This document shows positions 18,099 to 29,173 of a stretch of 64,000 nucleotides of DNA, piece after piece. Origin of the DNA: Burkholderiaceae bacterium (GTDB lineage Bacteria; Pseudomonadota; Gammaproteobacteria; Burkholderiales; Burkholderiaceae_E); the NCBI GenBank assembly GCA_016710525.1, contig JADJVQ010000010.1, positions 62,001 through 126,000 of the forward strand, given 5' to 3'. Below the pieces are notes generated by a model that made no database searches, was not told the DNA's origin, and was given only the letters and a program-made list of their open reading frames with translations. The position numbers and the translations under genes are program-made. The first letter of the stretch is position 1; every line of letters starts with the position of its first letter.

Positions 18099-19832
18099 GT
18101 GAGCAGCAAATCCCGCAAGAAGCCGGAAGAACTCCGCAGCCACCGCTGGTACGGCGCCAAGGACATGCGTTCGTTCGGGCATCGCTCGCGCACCGCGCAG
18201 ATGGGCTATCACCGCTCCGATTACGCCGGCAAGCCGGTGATCGCCATCATCAACACCTGGAGCGACATCAACCCCTGCCATGCCCACTTCCGGCAGCGCG
18301 CCGAAGAGGTCAAGCGCGGCATCTGGCAGGCCGGCGGCTTCCCGGTCGAGATGCCGGCCATCTCGCTGTCCGAGCCCTTCCAGAAGCCCACCACCATGCT
18401 CTATCGCAACCTGCTGGCGATGGAGACCGAGGAGCTGCTGCGCTCCTACCCGGCCGACGGCTGCGTGCTGATGGGCGGCTGCGACAAGACCACGCCGGCG
18501 CTGATCATGGGCGCGCTGTCGATGAACCTGCCCTCGATCTTCCTGCCGGCCGGGCCGATGCTGCGCGGCGACTTCAAGGGCCAGTTCCTGGGCAGCGGCA
18601 GCGACACCTGGAAGTACTGGGCCGAACTGCGCGCCGGCAACATCACCGAGCAGGACTGGCAGGGCGTCGAAGACGGCATCGCGCGCTCGCCCGGCCACTG
18701 CATGACCATGGGCACGGCCTCCACCATGACCAGCGCCAGCGAGGCGATGGGCCTGACCCTGCCGGGCGCGGCGTCGATCCCGGCGCCCGACTCGCGCCAC
18801 GCCCAGATGGCCACGCTCACCGGCAAGCGCATCGTCGACATGGTCTGGGAAGACCTGTGCATCCGCGACATCGTCGACGCCCGCGCGATCGACAACGCGG
18901 TGACCACCGTGCTGGCGCTGGGCGGCTCGACCAACGCGATCGTGCACCTGATCGCGCTGGCCCGGCGTGCCGGCGTGGCGCTCGACCTCGAGCGCTTCGA
19001 CGCGCTGGCGCGACGCACCCCGGTGCTGGCCAACATCCGGCCCTCGGGCAAATACCTGATGGAAGATTTCTACTACGCCGGCGGCCTGCGTGGCCTGATG
19101 GCGCGCCTGGGCGACTCGCTGGACACCTCGGTGCCCACGGTCAACGGCCGCACGCTGGGCGAGAACCTGGAAGGCGCCGCCGTCTACAGCGACGATGTGA
19201 TCCGCCCGCGCGACAACCCGCTGGTGGCCAACGACGGCCTGGCCGTGCTGCGCGGCAACCTCGCGCCCGACGGCGCGGTGATCAAGCCGGCCGCGATGGA
19301 GGCCCACCTGCACCGCCACACCGGACCCGCGGTCGTCTTCAAGGACTACAACGACATGGCCGCGCGCATCGACGACGAGTCGCTGGCCATCACCAAGGAT
19401 TCGGTGATCGTGCTGCAAAGCGCCGGACCGCAGGGCGCCCCGGGCATGCCCGAATGGGGCCAGCTGCCGATCCCCAAGAAACTGCTGCAGCAGGGCGTGC
19501 GCGACATGGTCCGGATCTCGGACGCGCGCATGAGCGGCACCAGCTACGGCGCCTGCGTGCTGCACGTCGCGCCCGAGTCGCACATCGGCGGGCCGCTGGC
19601 GCTGGTGCTCGAGGGCGATCTGATCGAACTCGACGTGGCCGCCCGTCGCATCGAACTGAAGGTCGCGCCGGCCGAACTCGAACGCCGCCGCGCCGCCTGG
19701 ACAGCGCCGCCGGCGCATTTCCAACGCGGCTTCGGCGCGCTCTACCTCAAGCACGTCAAGCAGGCCAACGAAGGCTGCGATTTCGACTTCCTCGAGGATG
19801 GCGGCAGCACCGCCGACCCCGAGATCCACTGA
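18099..19832 (+). CDS. IlvD/Edd-family dehydratase (sugar-acid type, probably L-arabonate dehydratase-like)
   Basis: A 577-residue Fe-S dehydratase that removes water from a dihydroxy-acid. The three cluster cysteines are in [19 protein letters not shown] and [13 protein letters not shown]. The last region ([21 protein letters not shown]) binds Mg and substrate. The [18 protein letters not shown] start and the NPCHAHF form are closer to pentonate dehydratases (L-arabonate/D-xylonate) than to biosynthetic IlvD, so a role in sugar-acid breakdown is more likely than branched-chain synthesis. Start: GTG with an AGGAG a few bases upstream. No other sugar-pathway gene is adjacent, so the substrate is inferred from motifs only. 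Confidence 0.88.
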   Translation: MSSKSRKKPEELRSHRWYGAKDMRSFGHRSRTAQMGYHRSDYAGKPVIAIINTWSDINPCHAHFRQRAEEVKRGIWQAGGFPVEMPAISLSEPFQKPTTMLYRNLLAMETEELLRSYPADGCVLMGGCDKTTPALIMGALSMNLPSIFLPAGPMLRGDFKGQFLGSGSDTWKYWAELRAGNITEQDWQGVEDGIARSPGHCMTMGTASTMTSASEAMGLTLPGAASIPAPDSRHAQMATLTGKRIVDMVWEDLCIRDIVDARAIDNAVTTVLALGGSTNAIVHLIALARRAGVALDLERFDALARRTPVLANIRPSGKYLMEDFYYAGGLRGLMARLGDSLDTSVPTVNGRTLGENLEGAAVYSDDVIRPRDNPLVANDGLAVLRGNLAPDGAVIKPAAMEAHLHRHTGPAVVFKDYNDMAARIDDESLAITKDSVIVLQSAGPQGAPGMPEWGQLPIPKKLLQQGVRDMVRISDARMSGTSYGACVLHVAPESHIGGPLALVLEGDLIELDVAARRIELKVAPAELERRRAAWTAPPAHFQRGFGALYLKHVKQANEGCDFDFLEDGGSTADPEIH

Positions 19833-20047
19833 CGGGGGCTGTCCCGCCCACCTAAACCGCCGTTCAGACATCGCGCCGCGCCGGCCGTCGAGCCGCGTCC
19901 GGGGGGGCCAGCGGTGGGGGCACCAGCAACGAGGAAGTGCCCGCCCACCAGGCGGGAGCGTCCGAGGCCCCGCAGCGGGGCGGGCACGTCGATCCGCGCG
20001 GCCGGCCCGCGGCGGGCGCGGCCCGCGCCGATCCGGGCGCCCGCGAT

Positions 20048-21511
20048 TCACCGATCAAGCGCCGGATATTTCGCCTGATGCCCGGCACGCACCGCCGGCG
20101 CCGTGAAGTCCTGCGTGCTCGGCGTGTTCACCGTGAACGCGCACCCGTACTTGGGATCCGCCACCACAGACGGCGTGAGCACGTCGTCGCCCGCCGGCTT
20201 GGGCCCGCCGGCTTCCCACTTCACCATCGCATCGAACGCGGCCGCGGCCTCGGCCGCGGTGAACGCGCAATGGCCGACGTCGCGGATCGCCCGCTGCACC
20301 AGCCATTTGTCGTTGCCCTTGGCCTTGGCCCGCGTGGCGTACACCTGCTCCATCTTGAACGGCACGAACAGGTCGCCAAGCGTGTGCAGCGACACCACCG
20401 GCACGCTGAACTCGCCGTTGATGACCGGAATCCAGCGCAAGCCGTCCGAGCGCTTCTTGTTGGCGTCCGGCGCGGGCGATATTTTCAGGATCGACGCATT
20501 GAAAAAATTGTCCAGCGCCGTGGGCCCGGGCGCCGAGGCATCGACCTTATAGACGATCTGGGTGGTATCGACGATGTTGCCGGTGAGGATGCCGCTGAAG
20601 GTACCGTCGCCGCCGATCGATGCCCACAGGTTGCCCTGGTTGCCGGCATCGGCCCAGCCTTCGTTGTAGAACGGGCGGTCGCCCCCGCTCAACTGCTGCA
20701 CCACCGTCTTCAACTTGTTGCCCTGGGCATTGCTGACGGTCGGGAAGGTCGCCCAGAGGGCTGACCGGATGACCGGCGCAATCGCGGTCCATTCCGCCTC
20801 CGACACCGGGAACTTGCTCGCCGGCAGGCCGGCCAGTGCCTGGGCCGCCAACTGGTAGCCGCCGAAGTAGTTGGCCAGAGAGGTGTCACCGACCACACCG
20901 CACAGGGGAACAGCGCCTGAGTACCTGACCTTGTTATTGGCGGTTGCGGCGGTTTCGTCCTCGATGGCGGCCGCGGTGATGTGGCCGCCCATCGAGACGC
21001 CGGTGATGAAGAACTTGGTCGGCTCGGCCAGCGTGCGGCCATTGGTTGCCGCGAGCCGGGTGAAGTTGAGCGCCAGCGCGTTGGTATCCTCGACCCCGGC
21101 GCGAACGTCATAGAAGTTCTTGGTATAGCTGGAGGCGGCCCACGCATAGCCGTTGTCCAGCAGGTACTTGCGCATGATCGGCGGGAAAACCGTCAGCGCG
21201 TTGCCGGTTCCGTTGTAGCCATGCGCCCACATCACCAGCTTGCCGTTCCAGGTGGTCTTGGGCACTTCGATCTGATAGCCCGCGCCATTGAGCACGCCGG
21301 TCCAGCGGTCGGTCGCAACCGCACTGCCACCCGTCGCCGGGTCCATCGCGGCAAATGGCGCGGTCGGTGCCACGAACGAATTGCGCGCGTCGTGAGGGCG
21401 GGACTCTTCGGGTCCCGGCCCCGATGATCCATCGCCGCCGCAGGCCGCGAGCACGGACAGAACCGACGTCATGACACCCAGCCGGATGGCCGTCACCTTG
21501 CGTTGTTGCAT
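20048..21511 (-). CDS. Alpha/beta-hydrolase lipoprotein
   Basis: A 487-residue exported hydrolase. MQQRKVTAIRLGV, a hydrophobic core and LAAC give a lipoprotein signal with Cys24. The alpha/beta-hydrolase core has a nucleophile elbow GVSMGG with Ser173, an acid in HTLGDLFVPF and a late His in RDVGHCAF. WAHGYNGTGNALT is the oxyanion strand. Its overall form resembles secreted tannase/polyester-hydrolase-like proteins, but the substrate is unknown. The ATG at 21511 follows GGAGACAGGA. The region between it and the dehydratase end (19833-20047) is GC-rich and holds nothing recognised. Confidence 0.82.
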   Translation of the reverse strand: MQQRKVTAIRLGVMTSVLSVLAACGGDGSSGPGPEESRPHDARNSFVAPTAPFAAMDPATGGSAVATDRWTGVLNGAGYQIEVPKTTWNGKLVMWAHGYNGTGNALTVFPPIMRKYLLDNGYAWAASSYTKNFYDVRAGVEDTNALALNFTRLAATNGRTLAEPTKFFITGVSMGGHITAAAIEDETAATANNKVRYSGAVPLCGVVGDTSLANYFGGYQLAAQALAGLPASKFPVSEAEWTAIAPVIRSALWATFPTVSNAQGNKLKTVVQQLSGGDRPFYNEGWADAGNQGNLWASIGGDGTFSGILTGNIVDTTQIVYKVDASAPGPTALDNFFNASILKISPAPDANKKRSDGLRWIPVINGEFSVPVVSLHTLGDLFVPFKMEQVYATRAKAKGNDKWLVQRAIRDVGHCAFTAAEAAAAFDAMVKWEAGGPKPAGDDVLTPSVVADPKYGCAFTVNTPSTQDFTAPAVRAGHQAKYPALDR

Positions 21512-21739
21512 TCCTGTCTCCTGGATTGAGTCCGAATGGCGCCGCATCGAGTGGGTCTTGGAATTGTGTGCGACTGCCGGGTGGGGCTGCGGTCACCGAT
21601 CACGGCTCGATCAGTCTCGCCGATGCTGCACTGCTCCGACAAGGGCAAGCGCTCGCACCGCGCGGGACGCCCCGCCGAGCCTCTCGGAAACCCCGTCGAG
21701 GAGATGCGGCTGTCTTGGGAGGTGATGCTGTCGATTGAT

Positions 21740-21815
21740 TGGCGCGCCCGGCTGGGATCGAACCAGCGACCCCTGGCTTCGGAGGCCAGTACTCTATCCA
21801 CTGAGCTACGGGCGC
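21740..21815 (-). tRNA. tRNA-Arg (anticodon CCG)
   Basis: A full cloverleaf is readable on the minus strand: a 7-bp acceptor stem GCGCCCG/CGGGCGC, D arm GCTCAGTGGATAGAGT, an anticodon stem CTGGC/GCCAG with loop CTCCGAA (anticodon CCG at 21780-21782), T arm with TTCGATC loop, a G discriminator and an encoded CCA. It decodes CGG, an abundant codon at this GC content. No integrase or repeat of its 3' end is seen nearby. Confidence 0.95.
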
Positions 21816-22001
21816 CAATGTGTAGCAGGCACAGCTGAAGATCGTGCGTCTGCTTGGGGCAAGTCGGCGAGAATACCGCGTTTTCGTGGCGCAGTCCATG
21901 CGCGCCACTCGCGGCGGGCATGCTTTCCCGTTAGAATTCAGGGCTTTGATCGGCGCGGGCATCTTGACCGGGCCACAAACCGGCCAACTTGGGATTTGCG
22001 A

Positions 22002-22598
22002 ATGAGCTCAGGCGAAGAACACGAAGCGTTCATCAAGACACCGCAACAGCTGATCACCGTCGTGGTGCTCGCGTTCGTGGTGCCCATCCTCATCATCGTG
22101 CTGCTGGTGAAGTACGTGGGCGCCGGCAGCCGCGGCGGCTCGGGCAACAATGCGCTGACCGCCGAGGCCACCGAGTCCCGCATCCAGCCGGTCGCCCGCT
22201 TCGAACTCAAGGGCGCCGGCGGGGCGAAGGCGCTGCGCGCCGGCGAAGAGGTCTACAAGACCCAGTGCGCGGCCTGCCACGCGGTCGGAGCGGCGGGCGC
22301 GCCCAAGTTCGGCGATGCCGACGCCTGGGGTCCGCGCATCAAGACCGGCTACGAAGCGCTGCTGGCCTCGGCCCTGAAGGGCAAGGGTGCGATGGCCGCC
22401 CAGGGCGGGGGCGACTTCGACGACATCGAAATCGGTCGCGCGGTGGTGTTCATGGCCAACGGCGCCGGCGGCAAGCTCGAAGAGCCCAAGGCACCGGCAG
22501 CCGCTGCTGCCGCGGCGCCAGGTGCGGCCGCTCCTGCTGCGGCCGCTGGCGCGGCAGCCGCCCCGGCAGCCGCGGCTCCTGGCGGCACCGGCAAGTAG
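22002..22598 (+). CDS. Membrane-anchored class I cytochrome c (c5-like)
   Basis: A 198-residue single-heme cytochrome. An uncleaved anchor (TVVVLAFVVPILIIVLLVKYVG, residues about 18-40) is followed by the heme domain with CAACH starting at Cys89. A distal Met is in KGKGAMAAQGG, as in cytochrome c5 and c4 relatives. It ends in a roughly 45-residue Ala/Pro tail. Such proteins shuttle electrons between a quinol-cytochrome c reductase and terminal oxidases in betaproteobacteria. The ATG at 22002 begins the protein; no clear Shine-Dalgarno precedes it. A strong terminator follows 36 bp later. Confidence 0.88.
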   Translation: MSSGEEHEAFIKTPQQLITVVVLAFVVPILIIVLLVKYVGAGSRGGSGNNALTAEATESRIQPVARFELKGAGGAKALRAGEEVYKTQCAACHAVGAAGAPKFGDADAWGPRIKTGYEALLASALKGKGAMAAQGGGDFDDIEIGRAVVFMANGAGGKLEEPKAPAAAAAAAPGAAAPAAAAGAAAAPAAAAPGGTGK

Positions 22599-22634
22599 CT
22601 GGCACCGCGCCGGCCCCGCCGGCCTTCCCTCCCG

Positions 22635-22659
22635 AAAAGGGCCCTGTCGGGCCCTTTTT
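22635..22659. terminator. Bidirectional Rho-independent terminator
   Basis: AAAAGGGCCC, a TGTC loop and GGGCCCTTTTT form a 9-10 bp stem with A/T tracts on both sides, placed between the converging cytochrome gene and rep. It should serve both transcripts. Confidence 0.85.
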
Positions 22660-22716
22660 CATTGGGGCACCGCAGCAGTCCCGGATGCGCGACCCGGCGC
22701 GGCGGGCAAACCGTCT

Positions 22717-24777
22717 TCAGGATCCGCCAGGCCGGGGCCCCGCCAGCAGCGCTCGCAGCTGCGAAAGCCGCTCCCGGGCATCTCCCTGACCGGTCTTGCG
22801 CGCAAGCGGCGCAGCCTCGAGCTGCATCTCGGCCAGGAACCGGGAAGGCTCCCGCTTCAATGCGTCGCGGCCGCGCTTGCGCAGTCCGCACCAGGTCAGC
22901 GTCAGGCTGCGCTTGGCGCGCGTCACCGCCACGTACATCAGGCGGCGCTCCTCTTCGATCCGCACCCGCTGTGCGACTTCGTCGGGATGCTCGGGTGCGC
23001 TCGCCGGCTTGGCCGCCGCGGAGTCGCCCTCGGCGGGTTCGTCGATGGCCAGCCCGCCCAGGTGCGGCATCAGGCCCTCCTCGCAGCCGACGATGAACAC
23101 GTGGCCGAACTCCAGGCCCTTGGCGGCATGCACGGTGGTGAGCCGCACCGCATCCAGATTCTCGTCGCGCCGGTCGAGCTGCGACAGCAGCGCCACCGTC
23201 TGCGCCAGCTGGATCAGGTTGGCGCCGTCTTCATCGGCGCGCTTCTTGAGCCAGTCGACGAAATCGGTGACGTTGCTCCACCGGTTGGCAGCCTGCTTTT
23301 CGTCGCCGCTTTCGTACAGGTAGGCCTGATAGTCGATCGCCTTGAGCAGGTCGTCGAGCACCGCGGCCGCCGGCTCGCGGGCCGCCCGTGCGGCGATCCG
23401 GTTGATGAACGCGCCGAATTCGCGCAGCGTCTCGCGCTGGCGCCCGGCCAGCTTGGCCTCGAAGCCGCTCTCGAACAAGGCTTCGAACATCGAGACCTGG
23501 CGCTGACCGGCGTATTCGCCCAGCGCTGCCAGCGTGGCCGTGCCGATGCCGCGCTTGGGCGTCGTCACGGCCCGGATGAAGGCGGGGTCGTCGTCCTCGT
23601 TGGCCAGCAGCCGCAGATACGACAGCAGGTCGCGGATCTCGGCGCGCTCGAAGAAGCTGGTCCCGCCCGACAGCACGTACGGGATCTTGTCCTTGCGCAG
23701 GGCCTGCTCGAGCACGCGCGACTGGTAGTTGCCGCGATACAGGATCGCGTAGTCGGCGAACAGGCCGCGCCGCTCGAACTTGTGCGCCGACAGGCGCGCG
23801 ACCACCGATTCGGCCTCCTGCTCGTCGTTCTCGCAGGCCACCACGGTGATCGGCTCGCCGGTGCCCAGTTCCGACCACAGGGTCTTTTCATGCAGCTTGG
23901 GGTTGTGCGCGATCAGCCGGTTGGCGGCCTGCAGGATGGTCACGCAGGAGCGGTAGTTCTGCTCCAGCTTGATCACCCGCAGGTCCGGGTAGTCGGTGCC
24001 CAGGCGCTCCAGGTTCTCGAGCGTGGCGCCACGCCAGCCGTAGATCGACTGGTCGTCGTCGCCGACCGCGGTGAACGCGCGGCGCGGCCCGGCGAGCAGG
24101 CGCAGCAGCTCGTACTGGCAGGCATTGGTGTCCTGGTATTCGTCGACCAGCAGGTAGCGCAGGCGTTCGCGCCAGCGCTGCGCGGCCGCGGGATTGTCGC
24201 GCAGCAGCTGGACCGGCAGCCGGATCAGGTCGTCGAAATCCACCGCCTGGTAGGCGGACAGGGTCGCGGCGTAGTCGCGATAGGCCAGCGCCACGGTGTG
24301 CTCGGCCGCATCGGCCGCGCCGGACAGCGCGGCATCGGGCTCGATCATCGCGTTCTTCCACAGCGAGACCCGGGCCTGCGCGGCGCGCAGCAGCTTGCGG
24401 TCGGTGGTCACCAGCGCCTGCTGCAGGATGCCCATCGAGTCGTCCGAATCGAGGATCGAAAACGACGGCTTCAGGCCCAGCGAGCGGGCCTCGCTGCGCA
24501 CGATCTGCACGCCCAGCGAATGGAAAGTGCTCACCAGCGGACGCTCGCGCTCGGGCAGCTTGACCAGCGTGCTCAGGCGCTCCTGCATTTCCTGGGCGGC
24601 CTTGTTGGTGAAGGTGATCGCCGCAATGGCCGATCCCTTCATGCCGCTGTCGATGAGGTGCGCGATCTTGTGGGTGATCACCCGCGTCTTGCCGCTGCCC
24701 GCGCCGGCGATGACGAGGCAGGGACCATCGAGGTAGCGGATGGCTTCGCGCTGGGCGGGATTCAAGGGCGTGGACAC
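22717..24777 (-). CDS. rep: ATP-dependent DNA helicase Rep
   Basis: A 686-residue SF1A 3'-5' helicase that clears proteins ahead of the replisome. All helicase motifs are visible: LNPAQREAIRYLDGP (Q motif), CLVIAGAGSGKTRVIT (Walker A), AAITFTNKAAQEM, LVDEYQDTNACQYELL, VGDDDQSIYGWRGA, LEQNYRS, VRLTTVHAAKGLEF and VAVTRAK. The NPAQREAIRYLDGPCLVIAG form and the length match Rep better than UvrD. The GTG at 24777 starts directly before the Q motif and has AGGA upstream; a longer in-frame extension is Arg-rich and overlaps priA. It follows priA by 20 bp, so the two restart/fork helicases share an operon. Confidence 0.93.
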   Translation of the reverse strand: MSTPLNPAQREAIRYLDGPCLVIAGAGSGKTRVITHKIAHLIDSGMKGSAIAAITFTNKAAQEMQERLSTLVKLPERERPLVSTFHSLGVQIVRSEARSLGLKPSFSILDSDDSMGILQQALVTTDRKLLRAAQARVSLWKNAMIEPDAALSGAADAAEHTVALAYRDYAATLSAYQAVDFDDLIRLPVQLLRDNPAAAQRWRERLRYLLVDEYQDTNACQYELLRLLAGPRRAFTAVGDDDQSIYGWRGATLENLERLGTDYPDLRVIKLEQNYRSCVTILQAANRLIAHNPKLHEKTLWSELGTGEPITVVACENDEQEAESVVARLSAHKFERRGLFADYAILYRGNYQSRVLEQALRKDKIPYVLSGGTSFFERAEIRDLLSYLRLLANEDDDPAFIRAVTTPKRGIGTATLAALGEYAGQRQVSMFEALFESGFEAKLAGRQRETLREFGAFINRIAARAAREPAAAVLDDLLKAIDYQAYLYESGDEKQAANRWSNVTDFVDWLKKRADEDGANLIQLAQTVALLSQLDRRDENLDAVRLTTVHAAKGLEFGHVFIVGCEEGLMPHLGGLAIDEPAEGDSAAAKPASAPEHPDEVAQRVRIEEERRLMYVAVTRAKRSLTLTWCGLRKRGRDALKREPSRFLAEMQLEAAPLARKTGQGDARERLSQLRALLAGPRPGGS

Positions 24778-24797
24778 GTCAGATCCTGTGAGGGAAC

Positions 24798-26987
<2,190 letters not shown>

Positions 26988-27321
26988 GCCACCTACCTCG
27001 AATTCACTTTAAGTATGGTCACTAAGCTGACGCCGTATCGGGAGTTTTTCGAGTCGTTCACAGGGGCTGTGGATAAAACTGTGGTTAACCCGGCCGGACC
27101 GCCCGGAAATCCGCACCAATCCTCGACGAAAGGTCCATTGCCTGATTTTTCGACAGGAAAATAGGCTTATTTTTCAATGGCTTGGAAAAGCCCTCCTGAC
27201 GACGCACCAAGACGAACGGCACATTTGGGTGCCTTCCGTCAAGTGTGCATAAGTCAAAACGACAACGGCCGCAAACCGGTCTTGACAGGTCCTGGCGAGC
27301 TCGTTTTCGATCGGCCGGCGA
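26988..27321. promoter_or_regulatory. priA upstream region with three DnaA-box-like sequences
   Basis: A 334-bp gap between the hemE stop and the priA start with no gene. It holds TGTGGATAA (27068-27076, exact reverse of TTATCCACA), TGTGGTTAA (27080-27088, one change) and TGTGCATAA (27244-27252, fits TTATNCACA), all in the same orientation. An AT-rich stretch of about 35 bp (27143-27178) lies between the boxes in an otherwise GC-rich sequence. This suggests DnaA binding, either for control of the priA-rep operon or as an origin-like element. No gene seen in any frame is credible. Confidence 0.5.
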
Positions 27322-28428
27322 CTAGGCGGCGCCGGCACTCCGACGGCGAATCTCGCGGCTGTGCTGGTGAACGGTTTCGACCAGCGCCAGGACATTGTCC
27401 GGCGGGGTGAACTGCGAGATGCCGTGCCCCAGGTTGAAGATCTGCGCCTGACCCGGCGTGGGCGGCCCGAAGCTCTCGAGCACCTTGCGCGCCTCGCTGC
27501 GGACCTGATCGGGTCCCGCCATCAGGACCATCGGGTCCAGATTGCCCTGAATGGCGCAGCGATCGCCGATCCGGGCCCGGGCCCGGGCGAGGTTGACGGT
27601 CCAGTCCACGCCGACGCCATCACAGCCCGAGTCCGCGATCGATTCGAGCCACAAGCCGCCGCCCTTGGTGAAGACGATGCTGGGTACCGCCACCTTGCGG
27701 CCGTTCTCGTCGCGTTCGCGCACCAGCCCATCGAGCACCTTGCGCGTGTAGGCCAGCGAAAACTCCTGGAAGGCCGCGTCGGCCAGCACGCCGCCCCACG
27801 AATCGAAGATCATCACGGCCTGCGCGCCGGCCTCGATCTGGGCGTTCAGGTAGGACGCGACGGCGCGCGCATTGACCTCGAGGATCCGGTGCAGCAGGTC
27901 GGGCCGGCTGTAGAGCATGGTCTTGATGCGGCGGAAATCGTCACTGCCGCCGCCTTCGACCATGTAGCACGCCAGGGTGAAGGGGCTGCCCGAGAAGCCG
28001 ATCAGCGGCACCCGCCCGCCCAGCGCCTGGCGGATGGTTCGAACCCCGTCCATCACGTAGCGCAGCGACTCGTTGGGATCGGGCGCCGTCAGCTGCGCCA
28101 CGGCGGCCTCGTCGCGCACCGGGCGTTCGAATTTCGGGCCTTCGCCCTCGGCGAAATACAGCCCCAGGCCCATGGCATCGGGAACCGTCAGGATGTCCGA
28201 GAACAGGATCGCCGCATCCAGCGGGTACCGTGCCAGCGGCTGCAAGGTCACCTCGCAGGCCAGTTCCGGGTTCTTGCACAGCGCCAGGAAGCTGCCGGCG
28301 CGCGCGCGGGTGGCGTTGTACTCGGGCAGGTAACGCCCTGCCTGGCGCATCAGCCACACCGGCGTGTGCTCGGTCGGCTCGCGGCGCAGCGCTTTCAGGA
28401 AGGTGTCGTTGGGAGCGGCAGCAGTCAT
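27322..28428 (-). CDS. hemE: Uroporphyrinogen decarboxylase
   Basis: A 368-residue cytosolic enzyme that decarboxylates the four acetate side chains of uroporphyrinogen III to give coproporphyrinogen III in heme synthesis. Signatures: [16 protein letters not shown] (substrate-binding Arg), [17 protein letters not shown] with the catalytic Asp, [19 protein letters not shown] and FDSWGGVL. The length is normal. It is read in the same direction as priA and rep. A supply of heme fits the several cytochromes in the window. Confidence 0.96.
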   Translation of the reverse strand: MTAAAPNDTFLKALRREPTEHTPVWLMRQAGRYLPEYNATRARAGSFLALCKNPELACEVTLQPLARYPLDAAILFSDILTVPDAMGLGLYFAEGEGPKFERPVRDEAAVAQLTAPDPNESLRYVMDGVRTIRQALGGRVPLIGFSGSPFTLACYMVEGGGSDDFRRIKTMLYSRPDLLHRILEVNARAVASYLNAQIEAGAQAVMIFDSWGGVLADAAFQEFSLAYTRKVLDGLVRERDENGRKVAVPSIVFTKGGGLWLESIADSGCDGVGVDWTVNLARARARIGDRCAIQGNLDPMVLMAGPDQVRSEARKVLESFGPPTPGQAQIFNLGHGISQFTPPDNVLALVETVHQHSREIRRRSAGAA

Positions 28429-28496
28429 GGGCAGGTCTCGAGGCGTGGCGGGATCCCGATATTAACGAGATCATCGGCTCCCCTGCGGCCACGCCC

Positions 28497-29171
28497 TCAC
28501 TGCGGCGCGCGCGCCAGCAAACCCGGCAGCTTGTCCGCGCCCAGAATCCGGACTCCGTCGACGGCCTGATGCATCGCCAGCAGCGCGCAGCGGGCCAGCT
28601 TTTCGCTGGGCAGGATGTCCATCGAACGTGGCATGGCCAGCATCTGCAGGCTGGTGTAGATAGCGGCCACCCGTTCGACGAGGCCGCGCGCCCGGCTGGC
28701 ATTGGCGGCCACCGGCCGCAGCACGGTCAGCGAGGCCAAGGGCAGGCCGGCCAGCGCCAGTTCGGTTTCGCCGGACAGGCCGGCGTGCATCCCGCCCATC
28801 TGCTGCCAGACCGAGGTGGGCGCGATCAGCACGAGCCGGCTCGCGCCGGCATCGCAGGCCGCCCTGGCGACGGCCAGCAGCTGGCCGGCGCCGACTTGCA
28901 CGAACGGGGCATCGCGGCCGTGAAACGACCTTCCCTCGCCCTCCTGATGTGCCGACAGGGCCACGAAGACATCGTCCAGCGGCGGCAGTTCGTGCAGGGC
29001 GGCCAGCGCCAGTCCCCGCACCCCGAGGGCCATCGGCGCCTGCGCCAGCGCGACCACCATGCGGTAATCGCCGCTGCCCAGCACCCGGTTGAGCAGCGCC
29101 TCGCCGAAACGGCCGACCGCGCCGGCGACCAGCGCCACCCGCGGTGCGGCGCGCTCGCCGGCGGCCGTCAT
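28497..29171 (-). CDS. NAD(P)-binding Rossmann-fold protein
   Basis: A 224-residue protein with a Rossmann N-terminus (VALVAGAVGRFGEALLNRVLG, GxxGxxG) and later strands that resemble atypical SDRs of the TIP30/NmrA type (SRLVLIAPTSVWQQMGG, LASLTVLRPVAAN). No Tyr-x-x-x-Lys is seen, so it may not be a catalytic dehydrogenase. The ATG at 29171 lies just after the TPP-enzyme stop; a TTG two codons earlier would overlap it. It is co-transcribed with the TPP enzyme upstream and probably hemE downstream. Confidence 0.72.
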   Translation of the reverse strand: MTAAGERAAPRVALVAGAVGRFGEALLNRVLGSGDYRMVVALAQAPMALGVRGLALAALHELPPLDDVFVALSAHQEGEGRSFHGRDAPFVQVGAGQLLAVARAACDAGASRLVLIAPTSVWQQMGGMHAGLSGETELALAGLPLASLTVLRPVAANASRARGLVERVAAIYTSLQMLAMPRSMDILPSEKLARCALLAMHQAVDGVRILGADKLPGLLARAPQ

Positions 29172-29173
29172 GC

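Noticed and set aside
21740..21815. tRNA-Arg as a site for an integrated element.
   Set aside because: No integrase, no repeat of the tRNA 3' end and no mobile genes are found within several kb.
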